Assembly: GCA_903884915.1 (NCBI GenBank)
Contig: CAISGS010000431.1
Span: 1-12,775, forward strand
Origin: an uncultured Caulobacteraceae bacterium
Lineage (GTDB): Bacteria; Pseudomonadota; Alphaproteobacteria; Caulobacterales; Caulobacteraceae
Reading direction: 5' to 3'
DNA length: 12,775 nucleotides
Shown here: positions 1 through 8,321 of the stretch, in pieces
How positions within the stretch are numbered: the first letter of the stretch is position 1
Layout: each line of letters opens with the position of its first letter
Notes under the pieces: model-generated
What the model was told of the DNA's origin: nothing
The model's database searches: none
The model's input: the letters and a program-made list of their open reading frames with translations, nothing else
Made by a program: the position numbers and the translations under genes

Positions 1-3000
1 ACCTCGTCATTCGGCAGGACTGGGGTCGAGGTCAAGCTGATCAGGGGCTTGGCCGCGGTCCCCTTGATCACAATCACCGCCGTGAGGTTGGTATCTTCAC
101 GGGTCGCGGTCAGGTCCAGCCGGATACGGTCTGGCCGTGTGGCCAGAAAGATGGCGCCGCGATCATCGAAGGTGAACCGCTTGCCTGCAAAATCATATTC
201 ACCGCGCACAACGGTGGCCTTACCGCTCAGGACGGGAGCAGCAGTGTTCCCGGTTACCCGCGCATCCATCGCCAGTTCCGCATCCAAGCCTCGGCCCCGA
301 ACAAATATCCCGCGCGCGGCCTGCAGCCGAACATCAAGGGCCACCGCTGGAACCTTAATCGCCGCCTTCTCCACGACCTGTTCGACGGTGGGTCGGTTGC
401 GTTCGATCACATCCAAAGACACCACAGAGGCCGTGGTTCGGGCATCTCCGACCACATCGGCATGATCGATGATCAGATCACCGGTCGCAGTCGCTCGGCC
501 ATCGGCGGCGCGAATGATGGTGGCCGTACCGCTGGCGCTGGCCTCAACCAGCTCATTATCGATGAGCTTGAAGCGCTTCAGGGCCAAGGTCAGGGAACTG
601 GGGGCGTCACGGCCCAGACCAATGAGCCCCTGCCCGTTTACGGTCCCTCCCGAACCATCATTGGCGCTCAGGCTCTTGACGCTCACCTGATCGGCGGAGG
701 CCTCAGCATGGAGGGCAAGGTCCCGCAGACGCAAACCTGCGGCCACATCATCAAAGGAGCCCTTGGTCAGGTCAGCCAAACCCTGAAACTGCGGCTTGGC
801 CAGCGTCCCGCCAAGGGTGCCATGGGCATCGACCAGACCCGCCACCGCCTGATTGCCACTGAAAAATAGGTCCCAGATCGGCTTGATCTCGCCGGTAACA
901 TCCACGCGGCCCGTCATCGGGCGATCTCGAACCAGCGCAATTCTGAACGGCTGAGCACTGGCCTGAGTGGGAAGGTTCACCTGCGTCACAGCCTTAAGGC
1001 CCTGACCATTGCTGGTCTGGGCGTCGATCGACATTTTGCCATTGTCGAGACGCCCCTTGACCCATCCATCAAGCGCTAAGGACAAAGGTGCATCGGCGGC
1101 CCTCGCGCCTGAAAACTGCAGGTCGCCCTGACCTGTCAGTTGATCCCCCCGCCCGGCTAGCGAGAGGGACCCTTGGACCGTACCGGCCAAGTCCTCACCC
1201 AGCGCCCCGAGGTCCACCTTGATCAGATTGAGTTGTGCCTTCAGATCTTGCCCAGAGCTGGAAGCGTCCACGCCGACCTCACCGCCCCCCAAACTCAGCC
1301 GTCCGTGCGCCGAACGTTGAGCCCCATCCCAACGGATCAGAACAGGCTCTAAGGTCGCGATATCGGCACCGCGCAGCTTACCTGTACCCCTAAAGGCAAG
1401 GCTTGATCCCTTGAGGTCTTGAAAGGAGGCCTGCCCCGAACCGGCCAAACGAACTGGAACGGCGCCAACGCGCCCGCGTCCTTCAAGCCGGTAGTCCAGC
1501 CCGATGAGAGGCCCTTGAGCCGTCAAGCGCCCTTGGCTTAAGACCAGATCTCGAGATCGAAAGGCCGCCGCATCTGCGTTGACGATTAGATCAATATTTG
1601 AAGGAAATTCAATGGCTTTCTGGTCAATCTTGAGCGTTCCAGTGAGTTTCCCCGCGCTCAGCACGACACCTGGACCAACCGACAGGTTCAGATTGGCGGA
1701 CGCGGCATTGCTGCGGCGAAGGCTCAGATCACCCGCAAGCTTGATGCCCGCGCCATCGGCCTTGAGGTCCTGCAGCCCCAATTCATCTGGAAGCAGAGAC
1801 AGTCCGGCCGTGCCCGAAACCGGCCCATAACCGCTATTGGCTGCCAAGGCGGCTTGGCCCGCCCAGCCCCTCGCCCCCGAGGCCAAGGTCAGATCCAACC
1901 TGGCTTCGGTCAGCGGAAGTTGCGGGATATCGACCTGCTCGATCAGCGCCGAGAGGATAAGAGATGGGGCCGAAAGGCTACCGGACAGCCGCCCCTGCCC
2001 CGTTGCGGCCCCCTCTATAACCAGAGGCCCGATGGGTAACGGCCCCTTGGCCCGCCAATCTATGGTTCCTGACAGACGCCCTTGCGCCGCTAAGGCGCCT
2101 TGCATCTGCGCGCTGCTGGCCGCACCGATCAGATCGATCTTGGTGCCCGAAAGGGTCCCTGCACCCATGTCGCCCATGGCGGTGAGACGCGGCGTGTCTC
2201 CCAAAAGATGGTCCAGAAGGTCGATGCCTGTTTTAAAAGTGGAGCCCTTCACATCAGCAGTGACCGACCACGGTGCCTCTGCGCTGGCCTTGCGCGCTGT
2301 CCAATCGCCATTCAAGCTGCCCGAAGCCCCAGCTCGCGCGCGCTCAAGCCCCGCCAGCCGCGCCTTGCCCTCGACAAAAAGCCCGCCCAGCAGAGCCCGT
2401 CGACCGGTTGCATCAACGACAATGCCAGCGCCTGACAGGTTGAAGCTCTTGAGCAGCCATTGGCCGTCAGCCAGCCGATCAAGCCGCGCCTCGGCCTTAG
2501 GAGCGGCGCCCATCAAGGCGGAAACCAGCCCAGTCCCCTGCCCACCCGATCCCATCAAGGACGATTTGACAATCAGCGTCTTGGCTGCTTGCTCAATGAT
2601 CAGCGGCCCACGAGCCTGGTTAAGGTCATAGGACGCAAGCTTGACGCCATCGAGGCTGAACTGTCCATCAAGGCTCCACGCCGTAGCCTTGCCCTTCAAC
2701 TGCCCATCAAATCGGCCCGTCTTGGCCCAAGGGGTGTCGAAACCGCGCGCCAGATCGGTTGCCCGGGCCGAGACCAGCAGGCCCTTTTCGATCTCCATCG
2801 GATCGCGCTTCACATCACCGGTCACATCGACCGCCAAGGTGTCTGTGCTCAAGCCCGCTGCGATCCGGTAGGTCGTCGATTTGATCAAAGCGCCCTTCAA
2901 TGTCAGCTGCGCCAACGGCCCCAGATGGCGGGCCAAGGCATGGGTCAGGTTTGAGGCCTGCAGATCCATCGAGGCCTTGGCCGAAAGCCCCTGCAGCGAC

Positions 3001-3797
3001 CAATCGGCTTGGCCATGGGCCAGCAATCTGTTGCCAGAAGTGCAGATGAGCGTGCCCTTACCCCCACCATCTTGCGCGAGGGCGTCGGCCTTCAACACAA
3101 AGGGCTGATCGCCAGCGAGGCCTAAACTGCCCGCCAAAGCCCCGCCGTTAGCCTCAAAACCACGGATCGCGACACGCAGGGGACCGGCATCAACGGAGGA
3201 TATCTGCGCAGACAGACCGTCACCAAGACGGTTTAAACTATCGAGTTTAAACACTGTATCTATTGATTTTTTGGGATTCAGCCGCAGCTTTCCTGCGGCC
3301 CTAAACCGTCCATCAACAATGCTAAATGCCGGTCGGGTTTCGAGGATCAGATCGACGGTTTTGATCTCAATCGACAGCGATCCGCCGCCCGCGCGCTTGC
3401 TCGGCAAAAGCTTGGGTCGGCGGACTATCACAACACGATCTGCCCGAACCGACGCAATCTCAATTCGCCGGAGCAACAGAGCGCTCGCTTGCCAAGACAG
3501 ATGGACATTTTTCGCCTCAAGCCAGACACCGTCACGATCCGAGAGGGTCAGGTTCCGAACCGTGGGGGTGGTGAACAGGTTCCCCTCTAGCCCCCCTATC
3601 GACAGATAGCCGACGGGGCCCACAGCAAGGCGTTGCACCTGCCCCTCAATCAACCGGCGACCAAAATCGGTATTGGCCCCGCCCAGGCCACCCACCACCG
3701 TTAGCAAGGCCATTGCCAGCAACGCGCCCGCCCAGCCCAAACCCTTAAGCATGGGCGACAATCGCGGTGAGGTTTGCACGTCGGTGGGCTCAGCCAT
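1..3797 (-). CDS. tamB: Translocation and assembly module inner-membrane component TamB, partial (C-terminus outside window)
   Basis: TamB is a very large, inner-membrane-anchored periplasmic protein that spans the periplasm as a lipid-binding beta structure and works with TamA in outer-membrane assembly and phospholipid transport. The frame stays open for 1,265 codons from the ATG at 3795-3797 to the window edge; I checked the frame at several points. The N-terminus is a short cytoplasmic stretch followed by one hydrophobic anchor at about residues 16-38 (MLKGLGWAGALLAMALLTVV). After it comes a long, low-complexity succession of beta-strand-rich, Gly/Ala/Leu/Asp-containing segments typical of AsmA/TamB proteins. 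The last residues before the edge, LPNDEV, match the conserved motif in the C-terminal DUF490/TamB domain, so only the end of the protein is missing. The start lies 2 nt after the tamA stop and has no clear Shine-Dalgarno sequence, which suggests translational coupling. An AT-rich patch occurs at codons about 173-189. Family assignment is firm; the exact cargo in this organism is unknown. Confidence 0.93.
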   Translation of the reverse strand, partial: MAEPTDVQTSPRLSPMLKGLGWAGALLAMALLTVVGGLGGANTDFGRRLIEGQVQRLAVGPVGYLSIGGLEGNLFTTPTVRNLTLSDRDGVWLEAKNVHLSWQASALLLRRIEIASVRADRVVIVRRPKLLPSKRAGGGSLSIEIKTVDLILETRPAFSIVDGRFRAAGKLRLNPKKSIDTVFKLDSLNRLGDGLSAQISSVDAGPLRVAIRGFEANGGALAGSLGLAGDQPFVLKADALAQDGGGKGTLICTSGNRLLAHGQADWSLQGLSAKASMDLQASNLTHALARHLGPLAQLTLKGALIKSTTYRIAAGLSTDTLAVDVTGDVKRDPMEIEKGLLVSARATDLARGFDTPWAKTGRFDGQLKGKATAWSLDGQFSLDGVKLASYDLNQARGPLIIEQAAKTLIVKSSLMGSGGQGTGLVSALMGAAPKAEARLDRLADGQWLLKSFNLSGAGIVVDATGRRALLGGLFVEGKARLAGLERARAGASGSLNGDWTARKASAEAPWSVTADVKGSTFKTGIDLLDHLLGDTPRLTAMGDMGAGTLSGTKIDLIGAASSAQMQGALAAQGRLSGTIDWRAKGPLPIGPLVIEGAATGQGRLSGSLSAPSLILSALIEQVDIPQLPLTEARLDLTLASGARGWAGQAALAANSGYGPVSGTAGLSLLPDELGLQDLKADGAGIKLAGDLSLRRSNAASANLNLSVGPGVVLSAGKLTGTLKIDQKAIEFPSNIDLIVNADAAAFRSRDLVLSQGRLTAQGPLIGLDYRLEGRGRVGAVPVRLAGSGQASFQDLKGSSLAFRGTGKLRGADIATLEPVLIRWDGAQRSAHGRLSLGGGEVGVDASSSGQDLKAQLNLIKVDLGALGEDLAGTVQGSLSLAGRGDQLTGQGDLQFSGARAADAPLSLALDGWVKGRLDNGKMSIDAQTSNGQGLKAVTQVNLPTQASAQPFRIALVRDRPMTGRVDVTGEIKPIWDLFFSGNQAVAGLVDAHGTLGGTLAKPQFQGLADLTKGSFDDVAAGLRLRDLALHAEASADQVSVKSLSANDGSGGTVNGQGLIGLGRDAPSSLTLALKRFKLIDNELVEASASGTATIIRAADGRATATGDLIIDHADVVGDARTTASVVSLDVIERNRPTVEQVVEKAAIKVPAVALDVRLQAARGIFVRGRGLDAELAMDARVTGNTAAPVLSGKATVVRGEYDFAGKRFTFDDRGAIFLATRPDRIRLDLTATREDTNLTAVIVIKGTAAKPLISLTSTPVLPNDE
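3231..3252. repeat. Twin GTTTAAAC octamers in an AT-rich patch inside tamB
   Basis: Two identical palindromic octamers GTTTAAAC lie at 3231-3238 and 3245-3252, 6 bp apart. They sit within a 50-bp stretch (3231-3280) that is only 28% GC (14 of 50), inside a gene of about 60% GC. The reading frame is intact through it (residues TVFKLDSLN). It could be chance, a protein-binding site or a small inserted segment. Confidence 0.6.
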
Positions 3798-3799
3798 GG

Positions 3800-5614
3800 T
3801 CAAAAGCTTTGCCCAATGCTGAGATAGATCTGATAGGTCGGGTCTCCCGCCCGACTGGACAGCGGCACAGCCAGGTCAAACCGTACAGGGCCGAAGCCGA
3901 GGTCATAGCGAACCCCTAGCCCCGCCCCGGCCGAGACCGATCGAAAGTCTGGCGCGATGCCGTCGCTGGTCGAGCCGGCATCGGCAAAGGCAACCACGCT
4001 CCAAAGCCCTTTGACCCTCTGGCGAACCTCCAAAGAGCCATCCCAGACCGTGGTGCCGCCCTTGGGCGTATTGTCGGGTAATCGCGGGCCAACCCCTTGG
4101 AAGGAATAGCCGCGCACCGACCCACCACCGCCCGCATAAAATCGTCGGGCGACGGGAACATTATCGACCGTAACGCCAACAATAGACCCGACATGAAGCC
4201 GTCCAGCCAACACAGTCCGGGCCTGTTCGCTCAGAGGCAGATAGAGGGACCCTTGGGCTTGGCTCTTGAGAAAGCCCTGCCCTGCCCCACCGCTAAGACT
4301 CAAGATCGGTTCAGAGCGAACATCCAAACGCCACCCCCGGCGCGGATTCAGCAAATCATCAGACTGATCGATATAGACCGCCCCCAGAAGGCTCACGGTG
4401 GCGCCAGACACGCTGTTGGACAGGGTTGTTAGCGCGACTGCAGACTTTCCAACCGTGCGGGTCGCATCAAGCGCTGCACCAACGGTGGTGTAGGAGGACC
4501 GATCGCGCGCTCGGGTCAGATCAAACCGCACCCCTGCGCTGGTTTCATCATAGGCGTCCGTGAACTGCTGCGTGACACCGGCGCCATATTTCAAGGTCTG
4601 CCGAGGGCGATGCCAATGGGGGAATGAGAATTCAAAATCGAGACCACTTTTCAGCCTCGAGCCTTGGATCTTCAGGGTTCGGGTATCGCCGCGTCCTGTC
4701 CGATTGTACCAATTGACCTTGCCTTCGATACCAACCCCTTCGCTGGTGGCATAGCTTCCGCTGGCTTCAAGGCTGCGCCAAGGCCGGTCTGTAAGGCTCA
4801 CCAACACTGGGCGCCGGCCCTGCTGATCTTGGTCCGGCGCCAAGGTCACGGTGATGCTGTCAAAGACCCCCGTATCGACCAAGCGTTGCTCAAAATCAGC
4901 CAGCTTGACCGGACTATAGATATCCCCCGGCTTCCACGGGATCAGACTGGACGCCCAATCCAAATTGGTTGGTCCCGAGGTCGAAACTCTTGCCCCATCA
5001 AGCCGAACCAGTTGACCCGCTTCAATTCGGTAGGTCGGGCGCAAGGTGTGATCGGCATGGTCGACGATGACCTGACGGGTCAAGGCGCGCACATCCGCAT
5101 AGCCACGCTTTTCAACAGCGGCGAGCACGCGCCCTTCGGCATCGAGGACCTCAGAGGCTCGCCCCGGCGCGCCAATCTGCAGACCCATAGACGCTTCGCC
5201 CGCCAACTTGGCCCCCAACTGTGGAAGCGGACCCACCCACTCGACCTTCGGATCGGCAAATCCGAACGAAGGACCCGGATCAACGGTCAGAACCGCCTCA
5301 GGTACGGGCCCATCGGTGAGGTCTGAGCCTATAACTGAAGCATAGCGCCCCTCTGAGCGCAGGGTCGCTTCGACCAGGTCCGCCGCATCCTGTCCATGGC
5401 GCTTAGCCTCCATCCGGTTTTGGGCGGGCGAGCGATTGCTGATGACCGCCGCATCAATCTTGGCCTTAAAACTCTTTGGAAAAGTCGCTGCGTTGGGCGC
5501 AATCTTGATGACTGCCAGCGGTTCTTGGGCCTGAACCACCGACGCAAAGAGCCATACCACCGCCGTCAATCCAACGGCAGACCTGCGGCGCACACCCCTG
5601 ATCCAAAATCCCAT
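3800..5614 (-). CDS. tamA: Outer-membrane autotransporter assembly protein TamA (Omp85 family)
   Basis: This 604-residue Omp85-superfamily protein is the outer-membrane partner of TamB. A signal peptide occupies residues 1-29 (basic start, hydrophobic core, cleavage after VQA). Residues about 30-280 form the periplasmic POTRA region; FEQRLVDTGVFDSITVTL near 241-258 is a typical last-POTRA segment. Residues about 280-604 form the beta-barrel, with alternating strands, the Omp85 motif GGGGSVRGYSFQGVGP at 495-510 (VRGY at 500-503), and a terminal Phe (IGQSF) expected for recognition by the BAM machinery. Length and architecture fit TamA better than BamA, which has five POTRA domains and is normally near 800 residues; linkage to tamB supports this. 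The start is set by AGAAGG at 5620-5625, 5 nt before the ATG. The gene is first of a tamA-tamB unit whose 5' region (5615-5714) holds a GANTC-centred palindrome. Confidence 0.93.
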   Translation of the reverse strand: MGFWIRGVRRRSAVGLTAVVWLFASVVQAQEPLAVIKIAPNAATFPKSFKAKIDAAVISNRSPAQNRMEAKRHGQDAADLVEATLRSEGRYASVIGSDLTDGPVPEAVLTVDPGPSFGFADPKVEWVGPLPQLGAKLAGEASMGLQIGAPGRASEVLDAEGRVLAAVEKRGYADVRALTRQVIVDHADHTLRPTYRIEAGQLVRLDGARVSTSGPTNLDWASSLIPWKPGDIYSPVKLADFEQRLVDTGVFDSITVTLAPDQDQQGRRPVLVSLTDRPWRSLEASGSYATSEGVGIEGKVNWYNRTGRGDTRTLKIQGSRLKSGLDFEFSFPHWHRPRQTLKYGAGVTQQFTDAYDETSAGVRFDLTRARDRSSYTTVGAALDATRTVGKSAVALTTLSNSVSGATVSLLGAVYIDQSDDLLNPRRGWRLDVRSEPILSLSGGAGQGFLKSQAQGSLYLPLSEQARTVLAGRLHVGSIVGVTVDNVPVARRFYAGGGGSVRGYSFQGVGPRLPDNTPKGGTTVWDGSLEVRQRVKGLWSVVAFADAGSTSDGIAPDFRSVSAGAGLGVRYDLGFGPVRFDLAVPLSSRAGDPTYQIYLSIGQSF

Positions 5615-5634
5615 AGAGGCCTTCTAACCTGCGT

Positions 5635-5649
5635 TGGAAGATTCTTCCA
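5635..5649. promoter_or_regulatory. 15-bp perfect palindrome centred on a GANTC site, upstream of tamA
   Basis: TGGAAGATTCTTCCA has 7-bp arms around a single central base. The central pentamer GATTC (5640-5644) is a GANTC site, the target of the CcrM adenine methyltransferase in many alphaproteobacteria. It lies 21-35 nt before the tamA ATG, between terminator and ribosome site. A 1-nt centre cannot form an RNA hairpin loop well, so a DNA operator is the more likely reading. No convincing -35/-10 pair was found around it. Function is inferred only. Confidence 0.45.
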
Positions 5650-5714
5650 CGACAGGCCGAAATCCGCGCCAAAAGGATGGCAAAAATGGGGTGATCAATT
5701 TTTAGGCACAGGTG

Positions 5715-5741
5715 AAGAAAAACGGCGCCAAGGCCCGTTTT
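5715..5741 (-). terminator. Intrinsic terminator ending the cys/transferase unit
   Basis: Read on the minus strand, AAAACGG (5741-5735) pairs with CCGTTTT (5725-5719). A further GC pair, reached by a one-base bulge, closes a CTTG loop, and the stem runs directly into TTTTTCTT. An A-tract, GC stem and T-tract in this order are typical of factor-independent terminators. It lies about 160 nt after the stop of the TIGR04282-type gene and about 100 nt before tamA, so it separates the two units. Confidence 0.65.
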
Positions 5742-5899
5742 CGTCCTGCACATCAAACCACCCGACCTAAGCATAGTGATCAAACGCCAGATCAAACATG
5801 GCGATGGCCTGTTTCGGGGACTAAAAACGCGCGAACGACCGTGCCCCTCTCGATAGACCCCTGTCGGCTGCCGACTAGAGGACCAGCAACAATAGAGCC

Positions 5900-6490
5900 C
5901 TAGCGCCGCTGCCGCCTTCGCCACGCCATCAAGTCGGACAGATCATCAATGTCCGAGAGGGTTGCCACGTACGCAGCTTGACCACCGAGGGCAGCCTGGG
6001 TGTCGGCAAGGGTGCTTGGATGTGACCAGCGGATATCCCGGTCAAGGCGAACCGTTCGCGCGCGCCTGCTGCTAAGGGCCAAGAGCCAAAAGCCGCCGTC
6101 CGTGGCGGGTCCGAACGCAAGGCCGCGTCGCCGCGCCAGACCAAAAGCCTGCGCAATCAGGGCCCTCGTCATATCGGGCGCGTCCGTCCCAATCACCGCG
6201 ACCTCGGCGCCGGAATGGTCCCGCAAGGCGCGCTGGAGCTTAAGGCCTAGATCGCCGCGCCCTTGAGGCTCGACCCGCACGCCTGCTGGCCAGTCCGGCA
6301 TGGCCCTGTGTCCACCCGCCAAGCGCACCACAATCCGCCAGCGCGGATCGGATAGCTTGAACAGCAAGGAACGGCTCAGACCGCGATAGAACCGCCAAGT
6401 CTCAACCGCTCCGAGGTCTTGCGCCAACCTTGTCTTACCCACGCCAATGGCTGGCCTGCGGGCAAAGACAATCAGGGTCGGCCTAGTCAT
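5900..6490 (-). CDS. TIGR04282-type transferase (DUF2064, nucleotidyl/glycosyl transferase fold)
   Basis: This 196-residue protein matches the family known as rSAM/selenodomain-associated transferase 1 (TIGR04282, DUF2064), which has a GT-A-like fold related to nucleotidyltransferases such as CofC. Visible hallmarks are the N-terminal LIVFARRP with GVGKTRLA (residues 6-23), which is the family's P-x-x-G-x-x-KTRL nucleotide-binding region and not a true Walker A site. There is also GTDAPDM at 101-107 (acidic metal-binding position) and GPATDGGFWLLAL at 127-139. The C-terminus SDIDDLSDL is typical, followed by a basic tail. Its ATG overlaps the end of the preceding glycosyltransferase gene by 8 nt, so the two are translationally coupled. 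Members are often paired with TIGR04283 proteins, as here. The reaction is not established; annotation pipelines link the pair to arsenosugar or selenium-related clusters, but no radical-SAM partner is visible in this window. Confidence 0.85.
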   Translation of the reverse strand: MTRPTLIVFARRPAIGVGKTRLAQDLGAVETWRFYRGLSRSLLFKLSDPRWRIVVRLAGGHRAMPDWPAGVRVEPQGRGDLGLKLQRALRDHSGAEVAVIGTDAPDMTRALIAQAFGLARRRGLAFGPATDGGFWLLALSSRRARTVRLDRDIRWSHPSTLADTQAALGGQAAYVATLSDIDDLSDLMAWRRRQRR

Positions 6491-7157
6491 AGGATTTGAC
6501 CAGTCGGGCGGGATCGGCCCCCATCAGATAGCGCAGCAAAAGGCTCCAGTTACGAAGGCTGCGGCCAAAATAGCCCCCTTGGCGAAACCGCTCAGACCGC
6601 GTCAGGATCTTGCCATCCAAGGCGCGCAAGCCCTTGCGTCCTAATCGGCGAACCAGACCAACATCCTCCATCAAGGGCACAGCCTCAAATCCCCCAGCGG
6701 CTTCATAAAGAGCCTTGCTGATCAACAGCCCCTGATCCCCATAGGGCAGCGCCAGCAACCGGCAGCGCAGCGCCACGCCCATCTCCCAAACCCGCGCGAT
6801 CAGGGACGGATCATCCAATTGGAATTTGAAATAGCCCGCGCGGTCCGGATACTGGCGAATATGGCTCAGCGCGATCGTCTCCCAGCCCACGGCCAGTCGG
6901 CTATCGGCATGCAGGATCAGGAGCCAAGGCCCCTTGGCCACCGCGCAGGCCGCTGCAAGTTGCTGGCCCCGGCCCTTGGCGGAAAAGATAATCTTTGCGC
7001 CCGCTTCTTCAGCAGCTTCAAGCGTGCCGTCAGTCGATCCGCCGTCACTGATCACCACCTCCCGGACCAGACCGTCCACGGCCGCAGGTACGAGCGCCGC
7101 CAAGGTCAAGGACAGGTGGTCCGCTTCATTAAAGGTGGGAATGACGACACTGATCAT
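6483..7157 (-). CDS. TIGR04283-type family 2 glycosyltransferase
   Basis: This 224-residue soluble GT-A, family 2 glycosyltransferase matches the group called TIGR04283 (rSAM/selenodomain-associated transferase 2, or arsenosugar biosynthesis glycosyltransferase). Motifs: SVVIPTFNEADHL at residues 3-15 (nucleotide-sugar binding start), SDGGSTDGT at 37-45, HADSRL at 83-88 (the family's form of the metal-binding DxD site), PYGDQGLLISKALYEAAGGF at 138-157, and PLMEDVGLVRRL at 161-172 (acceptor-side acidic residues). There is no signal peptide and no membrane segment, so it acts in the cytoplasm. It begins 95 nt after cysA and overlaps the next gene by 8 nt. The ATG at 7155-7157 has no strong Shine-Dalgarno sequence. 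Donor and acceptor cannot be read from sequence; an arsenosugar role is only a family label here because no arsM or arsS gene is present in the window. Confidence 0.85.
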   Translation of the reverse strand: MISVVIPTFNEADHLSLTLAALVPAAVDGLVREVVISDGGSTDGTLEAAEEAGAKIIFSAKGRGQQLAAACAVAKGPWLLILHADSRLAVGWETIALSHIRQYPDRAGYFKFQLDDPSLIARVWEMGVALRCRLLALPYGDQGLLISKALYEAAGGFEAVPLMEDVGLVRRLGRKGLRALDGKILTRSERFRQGGYFGRSLRNWSLLLRYLMGADPARLVKSYD

Positions 7158-7252
7158 GCGCCCATCAAGCCTGCGCTCTGGATCGGGTCAAGTCTGGTCG
7201 GACATTCACGCCGCCAAAGCGCAAGATTGCCGCTCTGCGCCCGCGCCTTGCT

Positions 7253-8281
7253 TCAATCCGCCGGATCGAACAGGTGAATTTTGCGGGCTGCGAGGCGAAG
7301 GGTTAGGCCAACCGCGATCGATCCCGCATCCTGCCGCGCAAGGCTGATCTCGATAGGCTGGTCCGACGCGGTCTGAGCTTCAATCTGAATGACAGGACCC
7401 TGCGCCGTCACGCGCACAATCTGGGCCTCGAACCCGTCTGGTGCCACGACCAGATCATGAGGACGCACGAAGGCGGTCTTGGGGCCATCGGCGCAGTCCA
7501 CGGCAAGGCTGACCGAACCGCAGACAAAACGCCCGCCGCTGACCGCACCATCAAAGCGGTTGGTTTCACCGACAAAGCTGCAGACAAAGGCCGAGGCCGG
7601 TTGTTCATAGACCTCTTGCGGGGTGCCGACCTGCTCGATGGAGCCTTGATTGAGGATCGCGACCCGGTCGGCCAGATCGAGGGCCTCTTCCTGATCATGG
7701 GTGACGAAGATGGTGGTCACGCCGGTGGCATTATGGATGCGCCGCAGCTCCTTGCGCAGGCTCTTGCGCACCGTGGCATCCAAGGCCCCGAAGGGCTCGT
7801 CGAGCAACAGGACCTGAGGCGACACGGCCAAGGCCCGCGCCAGAGCCACGCGCTGGCGTTGACCCCCCGACAGTTGGGCCGGATAGCGACCGCCAAGCCC
7901 GCCAAGTTCGACAAGTCCCAACAGCTCTTCAACCCGGCGATTGATTTCCGCCCGCGCGGGCCGGTCCTTGGCCTTGCGCACATCCAGACCAAAGGCGATG
8001 TTCTTGGCCACGGTCATGTGGCGAAAGAGGGCATATTGCTGGAACACAAAACCCACCTTGCGGGCCGCCGCGCTGGCAAAGGTCACGTCCTGATCGTCGA
8101 AGGCCACCTGCCCAGCCTCTGGAAACTCCAGCCCAGCAATGATGCGTAGCAAGGTGGTCTTGCCCGAGCCCGAGGGCCCCAAAAGCGCCAAAAGCTCGCC
8201 CGGCTGGACCTCAAGGCTGACGCCGCGCAGCGCCGGATAGCGTGCGAACTGCTTTTCAACCGATCGGATGGAGATGGTCAT
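7253..8281 (-). CDS. cysA: Sulfate/thiosulfate ABC transporter ATP-binding protein CysA
   Basis: This 342-residue ATPase powers the CysTW importer from the cytoplasmic side. Motifs in order: Walker A GPSGSGKT (35-42), Q-loop FQQY (80-83), signature LSGGQRQR (137-144), Walker B VLLLDEP (157-163), D-loop ALDA (166-169) and H-loop THD (194-196). Residues from about 240 form a short TOBE-like regulatory domain. The protein is slightly shorter than the 365-residue E. coli CysA, mostly in that domain. [17 protein letters not shown] around 87-102 is the segment characteristic of sulfate-type ATPases and contacts the EAA loops. The gene starts 40 nt after cysW with only a distant GGAG before the ATG. 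Related ATPases serve molybdate, iron or spermidine transport, but the neighbouring CysT and CysW homologues favour sulfate or thiosulfate. Confidence 0.92.
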   Translation of the reverse strand: MTISIRSVEKQFARYPALRGVSLEVQPGELLALLGPSGSGKTTLLRIIAGLEFPEAGQVAFDDQDVTFASAAARKVGFVFQQYALFRHMTVAKNIAFGLDVRKAKDRPARAEINRRVEELLGLVELGGLGGRYPAQLSGGQRQRVALARALAVSPQVLLLDEPFGALDATVRKSLRKELRRIHNATGVTTIFVTHDQEEALDLADRVAILNQGSIEQVGTPQEVYEQPASAFVCSFVGETNRFDGAVSGGRFVCGSVSLAVDCADGPKTAFVRPHDLVVAPDGFEAQIVRVTAQGPVIQIEAQTASDQPIEISLARQDAGSIAVGLTLRLAARKIHLFDPAD

Positions 8282-8321
8282 GAGGTCGGTGGTCTCCGCA
8301 ACCGCCCAAGGGATCGTCCGG

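Larger units (their letters stand above)
5615..5899. other. Intergenic region between the transferase gene and tamA
   Basis: This 285-bp gap holds no credible gene; short open frames across it lack family features. It contains, in the direction of minus-strand transcription: a 13-bp palindrome GTCGGCTGCCGAC (5863-5875); a tandem pair of GATCAAAC octamers with 12-bp period (5778-5785 and 5790-5797); an intrinsic terminator (5715-5741); a TGATCA site (5692-5697); the GANTC-centred palindrome (5635-5649); and the tamA ribosome site (5620-5625). The tamA promoter should lie between 5625 and 5714 but I cannot place it. Confidence 0.6.

Noticed and set aside
1837..2631. 264-codon plus-strand open frame inside tamB, and others like it at 49-869 and 2460-2954
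   Set aside because: They are antisense shadows of the continuous tamB frame; the translations are Pro/Ser/Arg/Ala-rich and show no domain pattern.
3232..3251. CtrA-like TTAA pair in the tamB AT-rich patch
   Set aside because: The two TTAA elements are not separated by the 7 bp of the CtrA consensus, and the site is deep within a coding region.
5466..5924. 152-codon minus-strand open frame spanning the tamA 5' region
   Set aside because: It overlaps the tamA start and terminator in another frame, and the translation has no recognisable features.
5914..6490. Walker A-like GVGKTR in the TIGR04282-type protein read as a P-loop NTPase
   Set aside because: The position fits the family's P-x-x-G-x-x-KTRL motif and the protein lacks Walker B and other NTPase motifs.
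7158..7252. Promoter or attenuator between cysA and the glycosyltransferase gene
   Set aside because: A TTGACC with a TTGATG at 17 bp and small GC stems can be drawn, but the -10 match is poor and no T-tract follows the stems.
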